Below are positions 34,144 through 45,030 of a stretch of 64,000 nucleotides of DNA, in pieces. Position numbers and translations under genes: made by a program. The DNA lies in contig CAVVGE010000019.1 in assembly GCA_963747735.1 (NCBI GenBank), positions 310,001 through 374,000 on the forward strand, given 5' to 3'. Source of the stretch: AP-15 sp963747735 (GTDB taxonomy: Bacteria > Pseudomonadota > Alphaproteobacteria > ATCC43930 > CGMCC-115725). Positions within the stretch are counted from its first letter, which is position 1; every line of letters starts with the position of its first letter. Under the pieces are notes generated by a model. The model was not told where the DNA came from and made no database searches. It worked only from the letters and a program-made list of their open reading frames with translations.

Positions 34144-35787
34144 ATGAAAGTCGCCAATGCCATCGCCGAGATCCTGAAGCGCGAAGGGATCGAGTATCTG
34201 GTCGGCTATCCGGTCAACCCGATCATCGAGGCCGCCGCCGAGGCCGATATCCGCACGATCATGGTGCGCCAGGAGCGGATCGGGCTGCATATGTGCGACG
34301 CCATCGCCAAGGTCACCTCGGGCGACCGGATCGGTGTCTTTGCGATGCAGCACGGCCCCGGCACCGAGAACGCCTTTGGCGGTGTGGCGCAGTCCTTTGG
34401 CGATTCGACCCCGGTCGTCGTGTTGCCGGCCGGCTATGCCCGCAACATCAACCAGGTGCACCCTAACTTCAACGCCGCGCTCAATTACCGCAACGTCACG
34501 AAATTGTGCGAGCAGGTGACGGTCGCCAACGCGACCGGCGAGGCGCTGCGCCGCGCTTTTACGACGGTCAAGAACGGCCGCCCCGGCCCGGTCCTGGTCG
34601 AGTTCCCGAGCGATCTCCTGCGCGAGGAGGTGCCGGACGCGCTCGTCGGCGAATACCAGAAGACGCCAAAGCTCAAGAGCGGCCCCGATCCGCAATCAGT
34701 CGCGAAGATTGCCGAGGCGCTCGTCGCCGCCCAACGCCCGGTCATCGTGGCGGGGCAGGGTGTGCATTACGGCAAGGCGTGGCCTCAGCTGAAGGCGCTG
34801 GCGGAGCTGCTGGAAGCCCCGGTCATGACAACGCTCGGCGGCAAAAGCAGCTTCCCGGAAAACCACCCATTGTCCCTCGGCTCGGGCGGCATCGGCATCG
34901 GCGAGCATCTCTGGCACATGCTGCAGAACGCCGATTTGATCTTCGGCATCGGCTGCAGCTTTACCCGCACCTCCTTTGGCACGGCGATGCCAAAGGGGAA
35001 GAAGATCGCGCACGCAACGCTCGACCCATACGCAATCAACAAGGACGTGCCGGTCGAGCTGGCCGCGGTCGGCGATGCCGGGCTGACCCTCGACGCGCTG
35101 CTCGCAGAGGTCAAGGACCGGCTCCATGGCAAGACCCGCGACCGGCTGCCGGGGGTGACGCGCGAGATCCGCGGCCACAGGGAAGAATGGATGGGTCAGT
35201 GGATGCCGCGGCTGACGCAAAATACGAAGCCGCTGTCGCCCTATCGCGTGATCTGGGAATTGCTGCACACGGTCGATGTCAAGAACACGATCATCACCCA
35301 CGATGCCGGCAGCCCGCGCGACCAGCTCTCGCCGTTTTGGGTCAGCGAGACGCCGCTCTCCTATATCGGCTGGGGCAAGACGACCCAGCTCGGCTATGGC
35401 CTCGGGCTCGCGATGGGCGCCAAATTGGCCAAGCCCGACAAGCTCTGCATCAATGTCTGGGGCGACGCTGCGATCGGCTTTACCGGGATGGATTTCGAGA
35501 CCGCGGTCAGAGAGCGCCTCCCGATCCTGTCGATCCTGATGAATAATTTCTCGATGGCGATCGAGTTGAAGGTGATGCCGGTGGCGACCGAGAAATACCG
35601 CTCGACCGACATCAGCGGCCATTACGCCGATTTCGCCAAGGCGTTGGGCGGCTATGGCGAGCGCGTCACCGAGCCGGGCGAAATCCAGGCCGCGATCCGC
35701 CGCGGCATCGAAAAGACCAAGGAGGGGACGCCGGCGCTCCTCGAATTCATCACCGAGAAGGCGGTCGACGTCTCGCGCTTCGGCTGA
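34144..35787 (+). CDS. Thiamine-diphosphate-dependent enzyme (acetolactate synthase-like)
   Basis: A 547-residue enzyme of the acetolactate synthase/decarboxylase superfamily. The N-terminal Pyr domain has the cofactor-activating Glu in MVRQERIGLHMCDAIAK. A central domain shows QRPVIVAGQGVHYG. The C-terminal PP domain carries the metal-ThDP motif as WGDAAIGFTGMDFETA ... ILMNNF, with GDA in place of GDG. The start MKVANAIAEILKREGIEYLV follows AGGAGG. Its place beside Rieske and amidohydrolase remnants suggests aromatic or keto-acid catabolism; the substrate is not deducible. It is the one intact enzyme of that cluster. Confidence 0.88.
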   Translation: MKVANAIAEILKREGIEYLVGYPVNPIIEAAAEADIRTIMVRQERIGLHMCDAIAKVTSGDRIGVFAMQHGPGTENAFGGVAQSFGDSTPVVVLPAGYARNINQVHPNFNAALNYRNVTKLCEQVTVANATGEALRRAFTTVKNGRPGPVLVEFPSDLLREEVPDALVGEYQKTPKLKSGPDPQSVAKIAEALVAAQRPVIVAGQGVHYGKAWPQLKALAELLEAPVMTTLGGKSSFPENHPLSLGSGGIGIGEHLWHMLQNADLIFGIGCSFTRTSFGTAMPKGKKIAHATLDPYAINKDVPVELAAVGDAGLTLDALLAEVKDRLHGKTRDRLPGVTREIRGHREEWMGQWMPRLTQNTKPLSPYRVIWELLHTVDVKNTIITHDAGSPRDQLSPFWVSETPLSYIGWGKTTQLGYGLGLAMGAKLAKPDKLCINVWGDAAIGFTGMDFETAVRERLPILSILMNNFSMAIELKVMPVATEKYRSTDISGHYADFAKALGGYGERVTEPGEIQAAIRRGIEKTKEGTPALLEFITEKAVDVSRFG

Positions 35788-35900
35788 TCCGGCCTCGGTC
35801 GTCCCTCCTTGCTTCCCAACGGAGGCGGGAGGGACTTGAACGCCGCAGCGCAGGAGGATAGATTAGAAAGATTATAAGATAGTCGGCGGAGGGCCTCGCC

Positions 35901-36968
35901 ATGCGCGCACCGCTCTACACCTCGCTCGACGATGCCCTCGATCACATCGCGCCCTATGGCGCCGAGCTGAAAAACGGCAACAGCAACCACGCGCCGATGG
36001 TGGCCGAGGCGCTGTGCGCGCTGGGCCATCCCGAGGCGGCACCGCCGTGGATCATGCGCTACCGCGAGCGGATGCAGGCGCGACCGCCGGCAGGCGAGCC
36101 GATCTGCGGCGGCGATTGGCGCAGCACTCTGGGCCGGCGCGATCGTTTCACCGATTGGGCGGCATTTTTTGTCGCGGAATTGGACACTGCCGCGTGGCCC
36201 TCCGTCCTCGATCGCTGGGTGGCGCGGCTGGCTCCCGGCTTTTGCGCCGCCGCCACCCATGGCGTGATCCGCGTCGGCCATGCCGTGCGCGGGCTCGCTG
36301 ACCGTGAGACACCGGGCCGGCGGCGCGAGCTGGCCGATGCGCTTGCCGCCTGGGCTGCCACCTGGCAGCAATTGCCGGCCCTCGCGGATCGCATGCCGGG
36401 CACCGCGCTGCCGCCGGGCCGGGTGATCGCGCAACTGCCGGTCGTGCCGCTGGAGCGGCGGCGGGCCGGGAATATTGTCGCGGCACTCGGCGCTGTTGCC
36501 GATCTACCGGGGTTCGCGCCTGCCGTCGCCACGGCCGATCTCGGCGGCGAGGTCGCTCTGCGGATTGCCGAATTGAGCGAGCTGTTCGTCCGCATCTATC
36601 TGGCCAACGCCGATGATATCCCGCGGACGATCGCGTTCGTCCATGCCGTCACCAGCCTCGCCGCGCTCGGCAATATTGCCCCGCATGTCAGCGAGGCGAC
36701 AGCGCGCACGGCGCTGCGCTACGCCTGGCAGACGGGCTGCGCGCTCTATGCCTGCTTTGGCGGCGCAGCACCCTTCGACGGCATCGCGGCGGCGGATGAC
36801 AGCGCGGAACGACTGGCCGAGCGGGCGATCGCCAATGGCGACGAGCATGTCATCAAATTCACCGAAGCATGCCTCAACCGCCACGCCGCAGCGGCATCTC
36901 CGGCCTATGCCGCGGCGATCGCCCACATCGCCGGGATGATTCGCGCCCACCGGGCGATGTCGGCCTAA
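35901..36968 (+). CDS. Questin oxidase-like (DUF4243) family protein
   Basis: A 355-residue, largely helical protein. The N-terminal SNHAPMVAEALCALGHPEAA, the central THGVIRVGHAVRGLADRETP and the C-terminal NGDEHVIKFTEACL are the conserved blocks of the questin oxidase/AflY-like family. Fungal members cleave anthraquinones by Baeyer-Villiger chemistry; bacterial functions are mostly unknown. It lies 113 bases after the ThDP enzyme in the same direction. Confidence 0.75.
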   Translation: MRAPLYTSLDDALDHIAPYGAELKNGNSNHAPMVAEALCALGHPEAAPPWIMRYRERMQARPPAGEPICGGDWRSTLGRRDRFTDWAAFFVAELDTAAWPSVLDRWVARLAPGFCAAATHGVIRVGHAVRGLADRETPGRRRELADALAAWAATWQQLPALADRMPGTALPPGRVIAQLPVVPLERRRAGNIVAALGAVADLPGFAPAVATADLGGEVALRIAELSELFVRIYLANADDIPRTIAFVHAVTSLAALGNIAPHVSEATARTALRYAWQTGCALYACFGGAAPFDGIAAADDSAERLAERAIANGDEHVIKFTEACLNRHAAAASPAYAAAIAHIAGMIRAHRAMSA

Positions 36969-37009
36969 GTATCGCCCGCCGGCCGATGCCGGCCTAAGTA
37001 TCGACCGCC
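36956..37009 (+). repeat. Two 25-bp direct repeats overlapping the stop of the questin-oxidase-like gene
   Basis: GATGTCGGCCTAAGTATCGC plus CCGCC (36956-36980) and GATGCCGGCCTAAGTATCGA plus CCGCC (36985-37009) differ at two positions and have a period of 29 bases. The first copy includes the stop codon. It looks like a small tandem duplication. Confidence 0.7.
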
Positions 37010-37145
37010 ATCCGGCGCTCGCCTTGGGTGGTGGTGACGGCGGCGCGCCGGATTTCCGGGATGCGGCCGACGGTTTCGGCCGGGGTCGTCGAGGGCGAAG
37101 CGAAGGAGGGCTGCCGGAGCGGTGTTGGCGGCCGTGCCTCCGGGC

Positions 37146-40100
37146 TCACCCTCGCCGGCGGCGGATGACGAAGAACAGCATGCCGAGGCCCGAGGCGATC
37201 AGCGGCAGGCCGGCCGGCTCGGGCACGCTCGGCCCGGAGGAGACGACATCGCCTTCGAGGTTCAGGGCGACGTTGCCGATGAACTGGTCGAAGCCGCTCG
37301 AATTGCTGCTCTCGACAGCGAAATTCAGCACTTCGTCAAAGCTGCCGAGCGCGGCGGTGTCGAGCCCGACGTCGAAGCCGCCTTGGGTCAGGCCGCCGGC
37401 GAGGCCGCTGACCGAATCGCCGGCGATGTCGAAGCCCGAGCCCGACAGGATCGTCCCCTTTGACGACAGCAAATCGGTGAAGGCCTGCTCGGCGAGCGGG
37501 TTGTCGTTGAGGAAGGCGAGCAAGGCTTCCTTTGTCCCGCTGCCCTGGACCACATTGCCGAAATCGAGAGTCGAAGCTCGCTCCGCCGCCGCCGAGGGTG
37601 CCGTCGCCGCCGCTCTTCTGAAAGGCGAGCTTGGCGAAATTGTTGACTTGAGCATTGAGCGCCAGCGGCGATGTTGTGAGCGCCAAATCGGCGAGGTCGG
37701 GGTCATGGCTCGCCAGCGCCAGATTGGCGGCGCTGGTGAAGATGCCAGCGGTGTGCGTGTCGAGGGCGACCTGCAACGCCGAGGACGAGGCGCCCGCTGC
37801 GAGCCCGGCGCCGAGATTGCCGCTGCCCGAGAAGGGTGTCCCGCCGGCGCCGATGGTGCCGACCAGCACGTCGTTGAGCGCGCTCGCTGCGGCCCCGTTC
37901 TGCACCGTCACGCTCTGCGCCAGGCTGCCGCTGCCGTCGCCGACATGGACGATGCCGAAATCGACGGGCGAGGTCGTAACCACTTTCGCCACGGCGGGCG
38001 TGTAGACCTTGCCGGTCACGGTCACGGCCTGCGAGCCGTTATCGATCGGGGCGCCGCCGTCGATGCCGGTGCCGTCCGACTGGAACTGCACGGTCGCGGT
38101 GCCGGATTTCAGCCCGGCGCTCGAATTGTCGAGCCGCACATTGATGCCGGTGCTGTTGGTCTGGCCGGCGGCAAGACCCGTCACCGAACCGCTGGCGCCG
38201 ACCACGTCGGGCGAGAACCCGCTGACCGCGGCGTCGAGGTCCTCGGAGAAGCCGTCATTGGCCGCGGTGTTGGTGATGCTGAGATTGCCCGAAAGCGTGC
38301 CAATGCCGATCCGCGCCGCGCCGAGATCGACCGGGGTCGAGGCACTGCCGGTCGCCAGCCGGAACACCTTGCCGGTCGCGGTCACGGTTTGCGAGCCGTG
38401 GTCGACCGGCGCGCCGCCGTCGATGCCGGTGCCGTCCGACTGGAACTGCACCGTCGCGGTCCCGCTCTTCGCCCCGGCCGAGGAGCTGTCCAACGTCACA
38501 TTGATGCCGGTGCTGTTGGTCTGGCCGGCGGCGAGACCGGTCACCGAACCGCTCGACCCGGTCACATCCGGCGTCGTCGCGGTGATTGCGGCGTCGAGGT
38601 TCTCGGAAAAGCCGTCATTGGCGGCGGTGTTGGTGATGCTGAGATTGCCGGTAAGTGCCGTGCCGATGCGCACGTTGCCGAGGTTGGCCGGGCTCGCCGC
38701 GCTCCCGGTCGCCAGCCGGAAGACGTTGCCTTTGACCGTGACCCCTTGCGACGGCAGGTCGACGATGCAGTTCGAGGTGCAGCCGTTCGGCGCCGAATCC
38801 GATTGCAATGCGACGGTCGCGGTGCCGCTCCGCGCCCCGGCGACGCTGGTGTCGAGACCGGCAGTCAGGCTCGTCGTGTCGGTCGAGCCGGCCAGGAGCT
38901 GGTTGATCGTGCCGTTGTTCGAGGTCGCCGGCCCGACCGCCGAAATCTGCGCGTCGAGGCTCGCCTGCGGCGGGGTGCCGGCGATGTTGGTCACGCTCAG
39001 CGCCTGCTGCTGCGTTGAGCCGATTCGGACATTGCCGAAATCGATCGAGGTCGGCGTGATGCTGGGGTTCGCCGGGTTGACGACGGTGCCGCTGAAGGTC
39101 CAGTTGTAGGGCAGGTTTTGCCCGGCGAGCGTGGTGATGCCGAGCCCGCTCGTCCCGGCCCCGTTCGAGGCGAAGTTGATCGGCACCGTGCCGCTGACCG
39201 TGCCGGTGCTGGTCGGGTGCAGGCTGACGACCATGCTGGAGCTGTCGGCGGCGCCGGCCGCGAGGTTGGTGATCGAGCCGGAGGCCGACAGGAAGCTGGT
39301 GGACGGGCTGCCGAAGCTCGCGTTCAACCCTTCCTGGAAGGCCGCGTTCGCCGCAACGAGCGTGTTCGTGACGGTCAGCGGGTCGGTGTAGGTCTGGCCG
39401 ACCTGGACGACGCCAAAATCGAATTTCGGGTTGAGCGACGAGGCCCATGTCGGGCTGGCAAACGCGTAAGCGTTGCCGGTGATGCTCATGGTCTGCGCGC
39501 GCACATTGTCGAAATTGTTGGCGATGTGCACGGCCTGGCCGGAGAGCGCGCCGGCGGTGCTGGCGGTCACGGTAAGCAAGGTGCTGCCGGTGCCGGGCGC
39601 GATCGGCCCGAAATTCGCCGGCGTCACCCCGGTGCCGGTCAATTCGGTGATGTTGCCGCCGTTGTTCGTCTGGATGGCACCCCGCAGCGACGGGTTCGCG
39701 GCGGTGCCTTGGCTCGCGATATCGTAGGTCGTCGAATCGCCAACATGGACATTGCCGAGCGCCAGCGTCGGCGTCGCGGTGCCGCCATTGCTGACATCGG
39801 CACCGGTGATGACCTGCATATTGTCCGGGGTCGGCCCGGCGGCGTCGATCTTGCCCGTCCCAGTGACGCCCGCATGCGCGTTGAAGCTGTTGCCGGAGCC
39901 GAAATTGGCGTTGGTATAGTCGGTCGCGACCGTGATGTTGTGCGTGCCGAGCGCCAAGGTGCCGTTTTGCGCCAACGTCCCGACCGTGCTGTCGGCGCCG
40001 ATCGTCATCGTCCCGCCGGCATCGATCTTGGCGGTGCCGGTCCCGTTAAACCCGGTGGTGGCGTCGATCGCGCCGCCGGCCGCTTCGAGCGTGCCGTTGT

Positions 40101-43100
40101 TGACGATCGTGCCGTTCATCGTCGTTGTCGAGCCGCTTTGCCCGACATAGGTCGTGCCATTCGAGATCGTCACCCCATGCAGGGTGCCGCTCTGCCCGGC
40201 ATTGGTCTGGAACGTGCCGGCACCGGCCAAGGTCGCGTCGGTGATGGCGCCGCCATTGTTCAGGCTGACGCTGGCGCCATTGCCGGCGGTGAGCGTGCCG
40301 AGGAGGTTGAGCCCGCCGCCCAGGGTCAGGCTGCCGTTGTCGGTGACGTTGGCGCCGACGGTCAAGGTGCCGCCGGTCGTCGTCAGCGCGTTGCTGGCGT
40401 TGATCTGGAGGCTGTTGATCGTCGCGTCATGGCCGAGCGTGACATTGCCGGTCGTGGTGTTGCCGATCGTCACATCGGCCACCGGCGTCGGCACCGTCCC
40501 CGTGGTCCAGTCGCCTGCGGTGTCCCAGCTCCCGGTCGCATCCTTCCAGATAAGGGCGGTCGTCGCCGGCGTGTCGACCACCTGCAGGCTGATGTTGCCG
40601 GCGGCGTTGTTGTAGAAGGCTTCGAGCGTCAGCCCACCGCCGAGATTGACGCTGGTGCCGTTGCCGGCGCCTTCGAGCTGTCCGAAGGTGCCGAAGAGCT
40701 GGCCCGGCTGAAAGGTCGCGACATCCGCGAAACTCTGCCCCGCCGCATAGGCGATCGAACCCGCCGCATGCGCGAGGTTGCCGCCGTTGAGGTTGACCGC
40801 ATTGCCGCTCTGGACGGCGAGCGTCCCGATCTGGCTCGGGCTCGTCCCTTGCAGCAATGCCGCGAGCGTGCCGCCGGTCTGGTTGTAGCTGCCGTTGACG
40901 GTCAGCGTCGCCGGCGCCCCGATGCCCGGGTCGACCGCCTCGACCGTCCCCGCCCCGCTGACATTGACCGCCCCCGCCACGGTGCCGTTCCCCTGCAACG
41001 TCCCGCCGGTGACGTTGACGGCGGGCGCGGCGAGCGTGCCGTTGGCGAAGACACTGGTCGTGCCGCCGGTCTGCGCATAGGCGTTGCCTGCCCCGGTCGC
41101 CGCAAGGTTCGAGAACGCCCCGATATTCACGGTGCCGGAATTCCCCGCGGCACCGGCGATGGTCAGGCTTGCGGCATCTGTCGAGCTGCCGACCGTATTG
41201 ATGGTGCCGGTGTTGCTGAGCCCGGCCGCAGTCACCTTCGTCGACGCGCCGAGCCCGGCGTTGCCGATGTTGAGAGTGCCGCTGTCGTTGTTCAAGGCGC
41301 CGCCCAGGGTCGCGATGCTGCCGCCGACTTCGCCGCCAAAGGAGTTGTCGACGTTGACCGTGCCGCTGTTGGTCAGCCCGCCGGCGAGGGTCAATGCCCC
41401 GTGCGCCGCGCCGTTCCCGTCCAGGCTGACCGTTCCCGAATTGCTCAGGCTGGTGGCCGCCACCGTGCTCGATGCGGTGAGCCCGCCGTTGCCGATGGCG
41501 AGGGTCGCGCCGGCATTGTTGGTCAAGCTCCCGCCGAGGCTCAGCGAGCCGCCGCCGCCGCCGGCGTCCAAACCCCCGTCGACGCTGACAGCACCCGTGT
41601 TGCTCAGGCCGACCCCGATCGTCGTCACCGACGCACCGTTCAACAACGTGAGCGCCCCGGTGTTGCTCGACAGACCGGTCAGCGCGCTGTTGCTGGCCGG
41701 GCTGCTGCTCAGCGCCACCCGCGCCTGCGCCCCGTCGAGCGCCAACGTCGTCCCCGCGCCGATCGCCTGGATGCTGCTCGTCCCGGTGAACTGCAGCAGC
41801 GCGTCGCCTGCCAGAGAAATGTTGCCGGGCGAGGTCGCCGGCGCCGAGGCGGCCACCGCCAGGCTCGCCTGGTCGGTAGTGCCGGGCGTGGTGTTGCCGG
41901 TGATCTCGATCGTGCCGCCGGTGTTGCTGAGCCCGGCCGCAGTCACCTTCGTCGACGCGCCGAGCCCGGCGTTGCCGATGTTGAGAGTGCCGCTGTCGTT
42001 GTTCAAGGCGCCGCCCAGGGTCGCGATGCTGCCGCCGACTTCGCCGCCAAAGGAGTTGTCGACGTTGACCGTGCCGCTGTTGGTCAGCCCGCCGGCGAGG
42101 GTCAATGCCCCGTGCGCCGCGCCGTTCCCGTCCAGGCTGACCGTTCCCGAATTGCTCAGGCTGGTGGCCGCCACCGTGCTCGATGCGGTGAGCCCGCCGT
42201 TGCCGATGGCGAGGGTCGCGCCGGCATTGTTGGTCAAGCTCCCGCCGAGGCTCAGCGAGCCGCCGCCGCCGCCGGCGTCCAAACCCCCGTCGACGCTGAC
42301 AACACCCGTGTTGCTCAGGCCGACCCCGATCGTCGTCACCGACGCACCGTTCAACAACGTGAGCGCCCCGGTGTTGCTCGACAGACCGGTCAGCGCGCTG
42401 TTGCTGGCCGGGCTGCTGCTCAGCGCCACCCGCGCCTGCGCCCCGTCGAGCGCCAACGTCGTCCCCGCGCCGATCGCCTGGATGCTGCTCGTCCCGGTGA
42501 ACTGCAGCAGCGCGTCGCCTGCCAGAGAAATGTTGCCGGGCGAGGTCGCCGGCGCCGAGGCGGCCACCGCCAGGCTCGCCTGGTCGGTAGTGCCGGGCGT
42601 GGTGTTGCCGGTGATCTCGATCGTGCCGCCGGTGTTGCTGAGCCCGGCCGCAGTCACCTTCGTCGACGCGCCGAGCCCGGCGTTGCCGATGTTGAGAGTG
42701 CCGCTGTCGTTGTTCAAGGCGCCGCCCAGGGTCGCGATGCTGCCGCCGACTTCGCCGCCAAAGGAGTTGTCGACGTTGACCGTGCCGCTGTTGGTCAGCC
42801 CGCCGGCGAGGGTCAATGCCCCGTGCGCCGCGCCGTTCCCGTCCAGGCTGACCGTTCCCGAATTGCTCAGGCTGGTGGCCGCCACCGTGCTCGATGCGGT
42901 GAGCCCGCCGTTGCCGATGGCGAGGGTCGCGCCGGCATTGTTGGTCAAGCTCCCGCCGAGGCTCAGCGAGCCGCCGCCGCCGCCGGCGTCCAAACCCCCG
43001 TCGACGCTGACAACACCCGTGTTGCTCAGGCCGACCCCGATCGTCGTCACCGACGCACCGTTCAACAACGTGAGCGCCCCGGCGTTGCTCGACAGACCGG

Positions 43101-44770
43101 TCAGCGCGCTGTTGCTGGCCGGGCTGCTGCTCAGCGCCACCCGCGCCTGCGCCCCGTCGAGCGCCAACGTCGTCCCCGCGCCGATCGCCTGGATGCTGCT
43201 CGTCCCGGTGAACTGCAGCAGCGCGTCGCCTGCCAGAGAAATGTTGCCGGGCGAGGTCGCCGGCGCCGAGGCGGCCACCGCCAGGCTCGCCTGGTCGGTA
43301 GTGCCGGGCGTGGTGTTGCCGGTGATCTCGATCGTGCCGCCGGTGTTGCTGAGCCCGGCCGCAGTCACCTTCGTCGACGCGCCGAGCCCGGCGTTGCCGA
43401 TGTTGAGAGTGCCGCTGTCGTTGTTCAAGGCGCCGCCCAGGGTCGCGATGCTGCCGCCGACTTCGCCGCCAAAGGAGTTGTCGACGTTGACCGTGCCGCT
43501 GTTGGTCAGCCCGCCGGCGAGGGTCAATGCCCCGTGCGCCGCGCCGTTCCCGTCCAGGCTGACCGTTCCCGAATTGCTCAGGCTGGTGGCCGCCACCGTG
43601 CTCGATGCGGTGAGCCCGCCGTTGCCGATGGCGAGGGTCGCGCCGGCATTGTTGGTCAAGCTCCCGCCGAGGCTCAGCGAGCCGCCGCCGCCGCCGGCGT
43701 CCAAACCCCCGTCGACGCTGACAACACCCGTGTTGCTCAGGCCGACCCCGATCGTCGTCACCGACGCACCGTTCAACAACGTGAGCGCCCCGGCGTTGCT
43801 CGACAGACCGGTCAGCGCGCTGTTGCTGGCCGGGCTGCTGCTCAGCGCCACCCGCGCCTGCGCCCCGTCGAGCGCCAACGTCGTCCCCGCGCCGATCGCC
43901 TGGATGCTGCTCGTCCCGGTGAACTGCAGCAGCGCGTCGCCTGCCAGAGAAATGTTGCCGGGCGAGGTCGCCGGCGCCGAGGCGGCCACCGCCAGGCTCG
44001 CCTGGTCGGTAGTGCCGGGCGTGGTGTTGCCGGTGATCTCGATCGTGCCGCCGGTGTTGCTGAGCCCGGCCGCAGTCACCTTCGTCGACGCGCCGAGCCC
44101 GGCGTTGCCGATGTTGAGAGTGCCGCTGTCGTTGTTCAAGGCGCCGCCCAGGGTCGCGATGCTGCCGCCGACTTCGCCGCCAAAGGAGTTGTCGACGTTG
44201 ACCGTGCCGCTGTTGGTCAGCCCGCCGGCGAGGGTCAATGCCCCGTGCGCCGCGCCGTTCCCGTCCAGGCTGACCGTTCCCGAATTGCTCAGGCTGGTGG
44301 CCGCCACCGTGCTCGATGCGGTGAGCCCGCCGTTGCCGATGGCGAGGGTCGCGCCGGCATTGTTGGTCAAGCTCCCGCCGAGGCTCAGCGAGCCGCCGCC
44401 GCCGCCGGCGTCCAAACCCCCGTCGACGCTGACAGCACCCGTGTTGCTCAGCGAACCGGTGAGATTGGCCGATGCGGAGGCACCGACGACACTCCATTCC
44501 CCGGAATCGACCGTGACGTTGCCGACCGTGACAGCGGCGTTGAGCGTCGAGGTGCTGCTCGTCACCTCCGCGTTAAAGGTGTTGCCGCCGCCGTTGTTCG
44601 GGAATTCGCCGTTGCAATTTGTCCAGCTCGCGGCCGTCGCCCAATCACCGCCGGTAGTCAGGCAATTGAACGTCGCTGCCCGGGCAGCGGGGGGCGACAA
44701 GGGCCAACGCGAAGACCCCCGACAACGCCAAAAGCGAGCGTCGAATGGGATGAACCCGAAACAAAGGCAT
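37146..44770 (-). CDS. Giant PEP-CTERM surface protein with tandem and choice-of-anchor D repeats (two frame breaks)
   Basis: About 2,540 codons. From ATG 44770, MPLFRVHPIRRSLLALSGVF starts a signal peptide whose frame must change at a six-G run (44689-44694 on the plus strand) to join ARAATFNCLTTGGDWATAAS. Next come 4.6 copies of a 237-aa repeat rich in GGLTNSGTVNVDNSFGGEVG-type words, a passenger-like stretch, then about five choice-of-anchor D domains (SIDFGNVRIGSTQQQALSVT). Near 37578 a second frame change leads to TLDFGNVVQGSG and the C-terminal sorting signal VPEPAGLPLIASGLGMLFFV followed by IRRRRG. That signal implies exosortase-dependent processing and surface display. The single open frame is 37336-44802; a TTG start at 44802 would lie upstream of the predicted sigma-54 transcription start. 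It is probably an adhesin or matrix protein. Confidence 0.8.
41206..44451 (-). repeat. 711-bp near-identical tandem repeats, 4.6 copies
   Basis: The word CCGGCCGCAGTCACCTTCG recurs at intervals of exactly 711 bases (AGTCACC at 41230, 41941, 42652, 43363 and 44074). The copies differ at only a few bases, such as ACAGCACCC/ACAACACCC and CCGGTGTTGCTCGAC/CCGGCGTTGCTCGAC. The period is a multiple of three, so copy number can change without breaking the frame. Each unit encodes 237 residues. Such identity points to recent unequal recombination; the copy number in the assembly may be unreliable. Confidence 0.95.
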
Positions 44771-44807
44771 TGGCCCGCCCTCCCTCGTGCAACTTTGGCC
44801 AACCATA

Positions 44808-44823
44808 GGCAATTTTCGCGCCA
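44808..44823 (-). promoter_or_regulatory. Sigma-54 promoter of the PEP-CTERM gene
   Basis: The minus strand reads TGGCGCGAAAATTGCC. This fits the RpoN consensus TGGCACG-N4-TTGC with exact spacing and one mismatch in the -24 element. Transcription would start near 44797, about 27 bases before ATG 44770. PEP-CTERM genes are known to be often RpoN-dependent with PrsK/PrsR regulation, which supports the call. Confidence 0.65.
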
Positions 44824-44899
44824 ATCATTCTAACCAATTGGATTTATTGATAATTCTTCGAAGAAACCGCATGGCCGCGGTGAAGCCAGTAACGTTTTG

Positions 44900-44926
44900 T
44901 AAAGAATTCCGACAGGGAATTCGTTA
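44900..44926. promoter_or_regulatory. Palindrome upstream of the sigma-54 promoter (candidate enhancer-binding site)
   Basis: TAAAGAATTCC-GACAG-GGAATTCGTTA has 11-base arms with 10 pairs matching around a 5-base spacer. It lies about 105-130 bases upstream of the predicted sigma-54 start, the usual range for an activator such as PrsR. No second copy was found nearby. Confidence 0.45.
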
Positions 44927-45030
44927 ATGCTGTAAGCTGTGAATGGCGGATTTCTGGAATACCGGGCTCATTTTTGTAAGGATTTGCGGCAAAAGCGTGT
45001 CAAGTTTGCCGACATTCGGGCAAAAAGGGC

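Noticed and set aside
37010..37145. Possible gene fragment between the questin-oxidase-like and PEP-CTERM genes
   Set aside because: No frame showed recognisable homology.
41206..44451. CRISPR-like repetition
   Set aside because: The repeats are 711 bp, contiguous, coding and without unique spacers.
39118..44833. Very long open frames on the plus strand opposite the PEP-CTERM gene (up to about 1,900 codons)
   Set aside because: They mirror the 711-bp repeats and have no recognisable domains. The minus-strand frame has a signal peptide, known repeat domains and a sorting signal.
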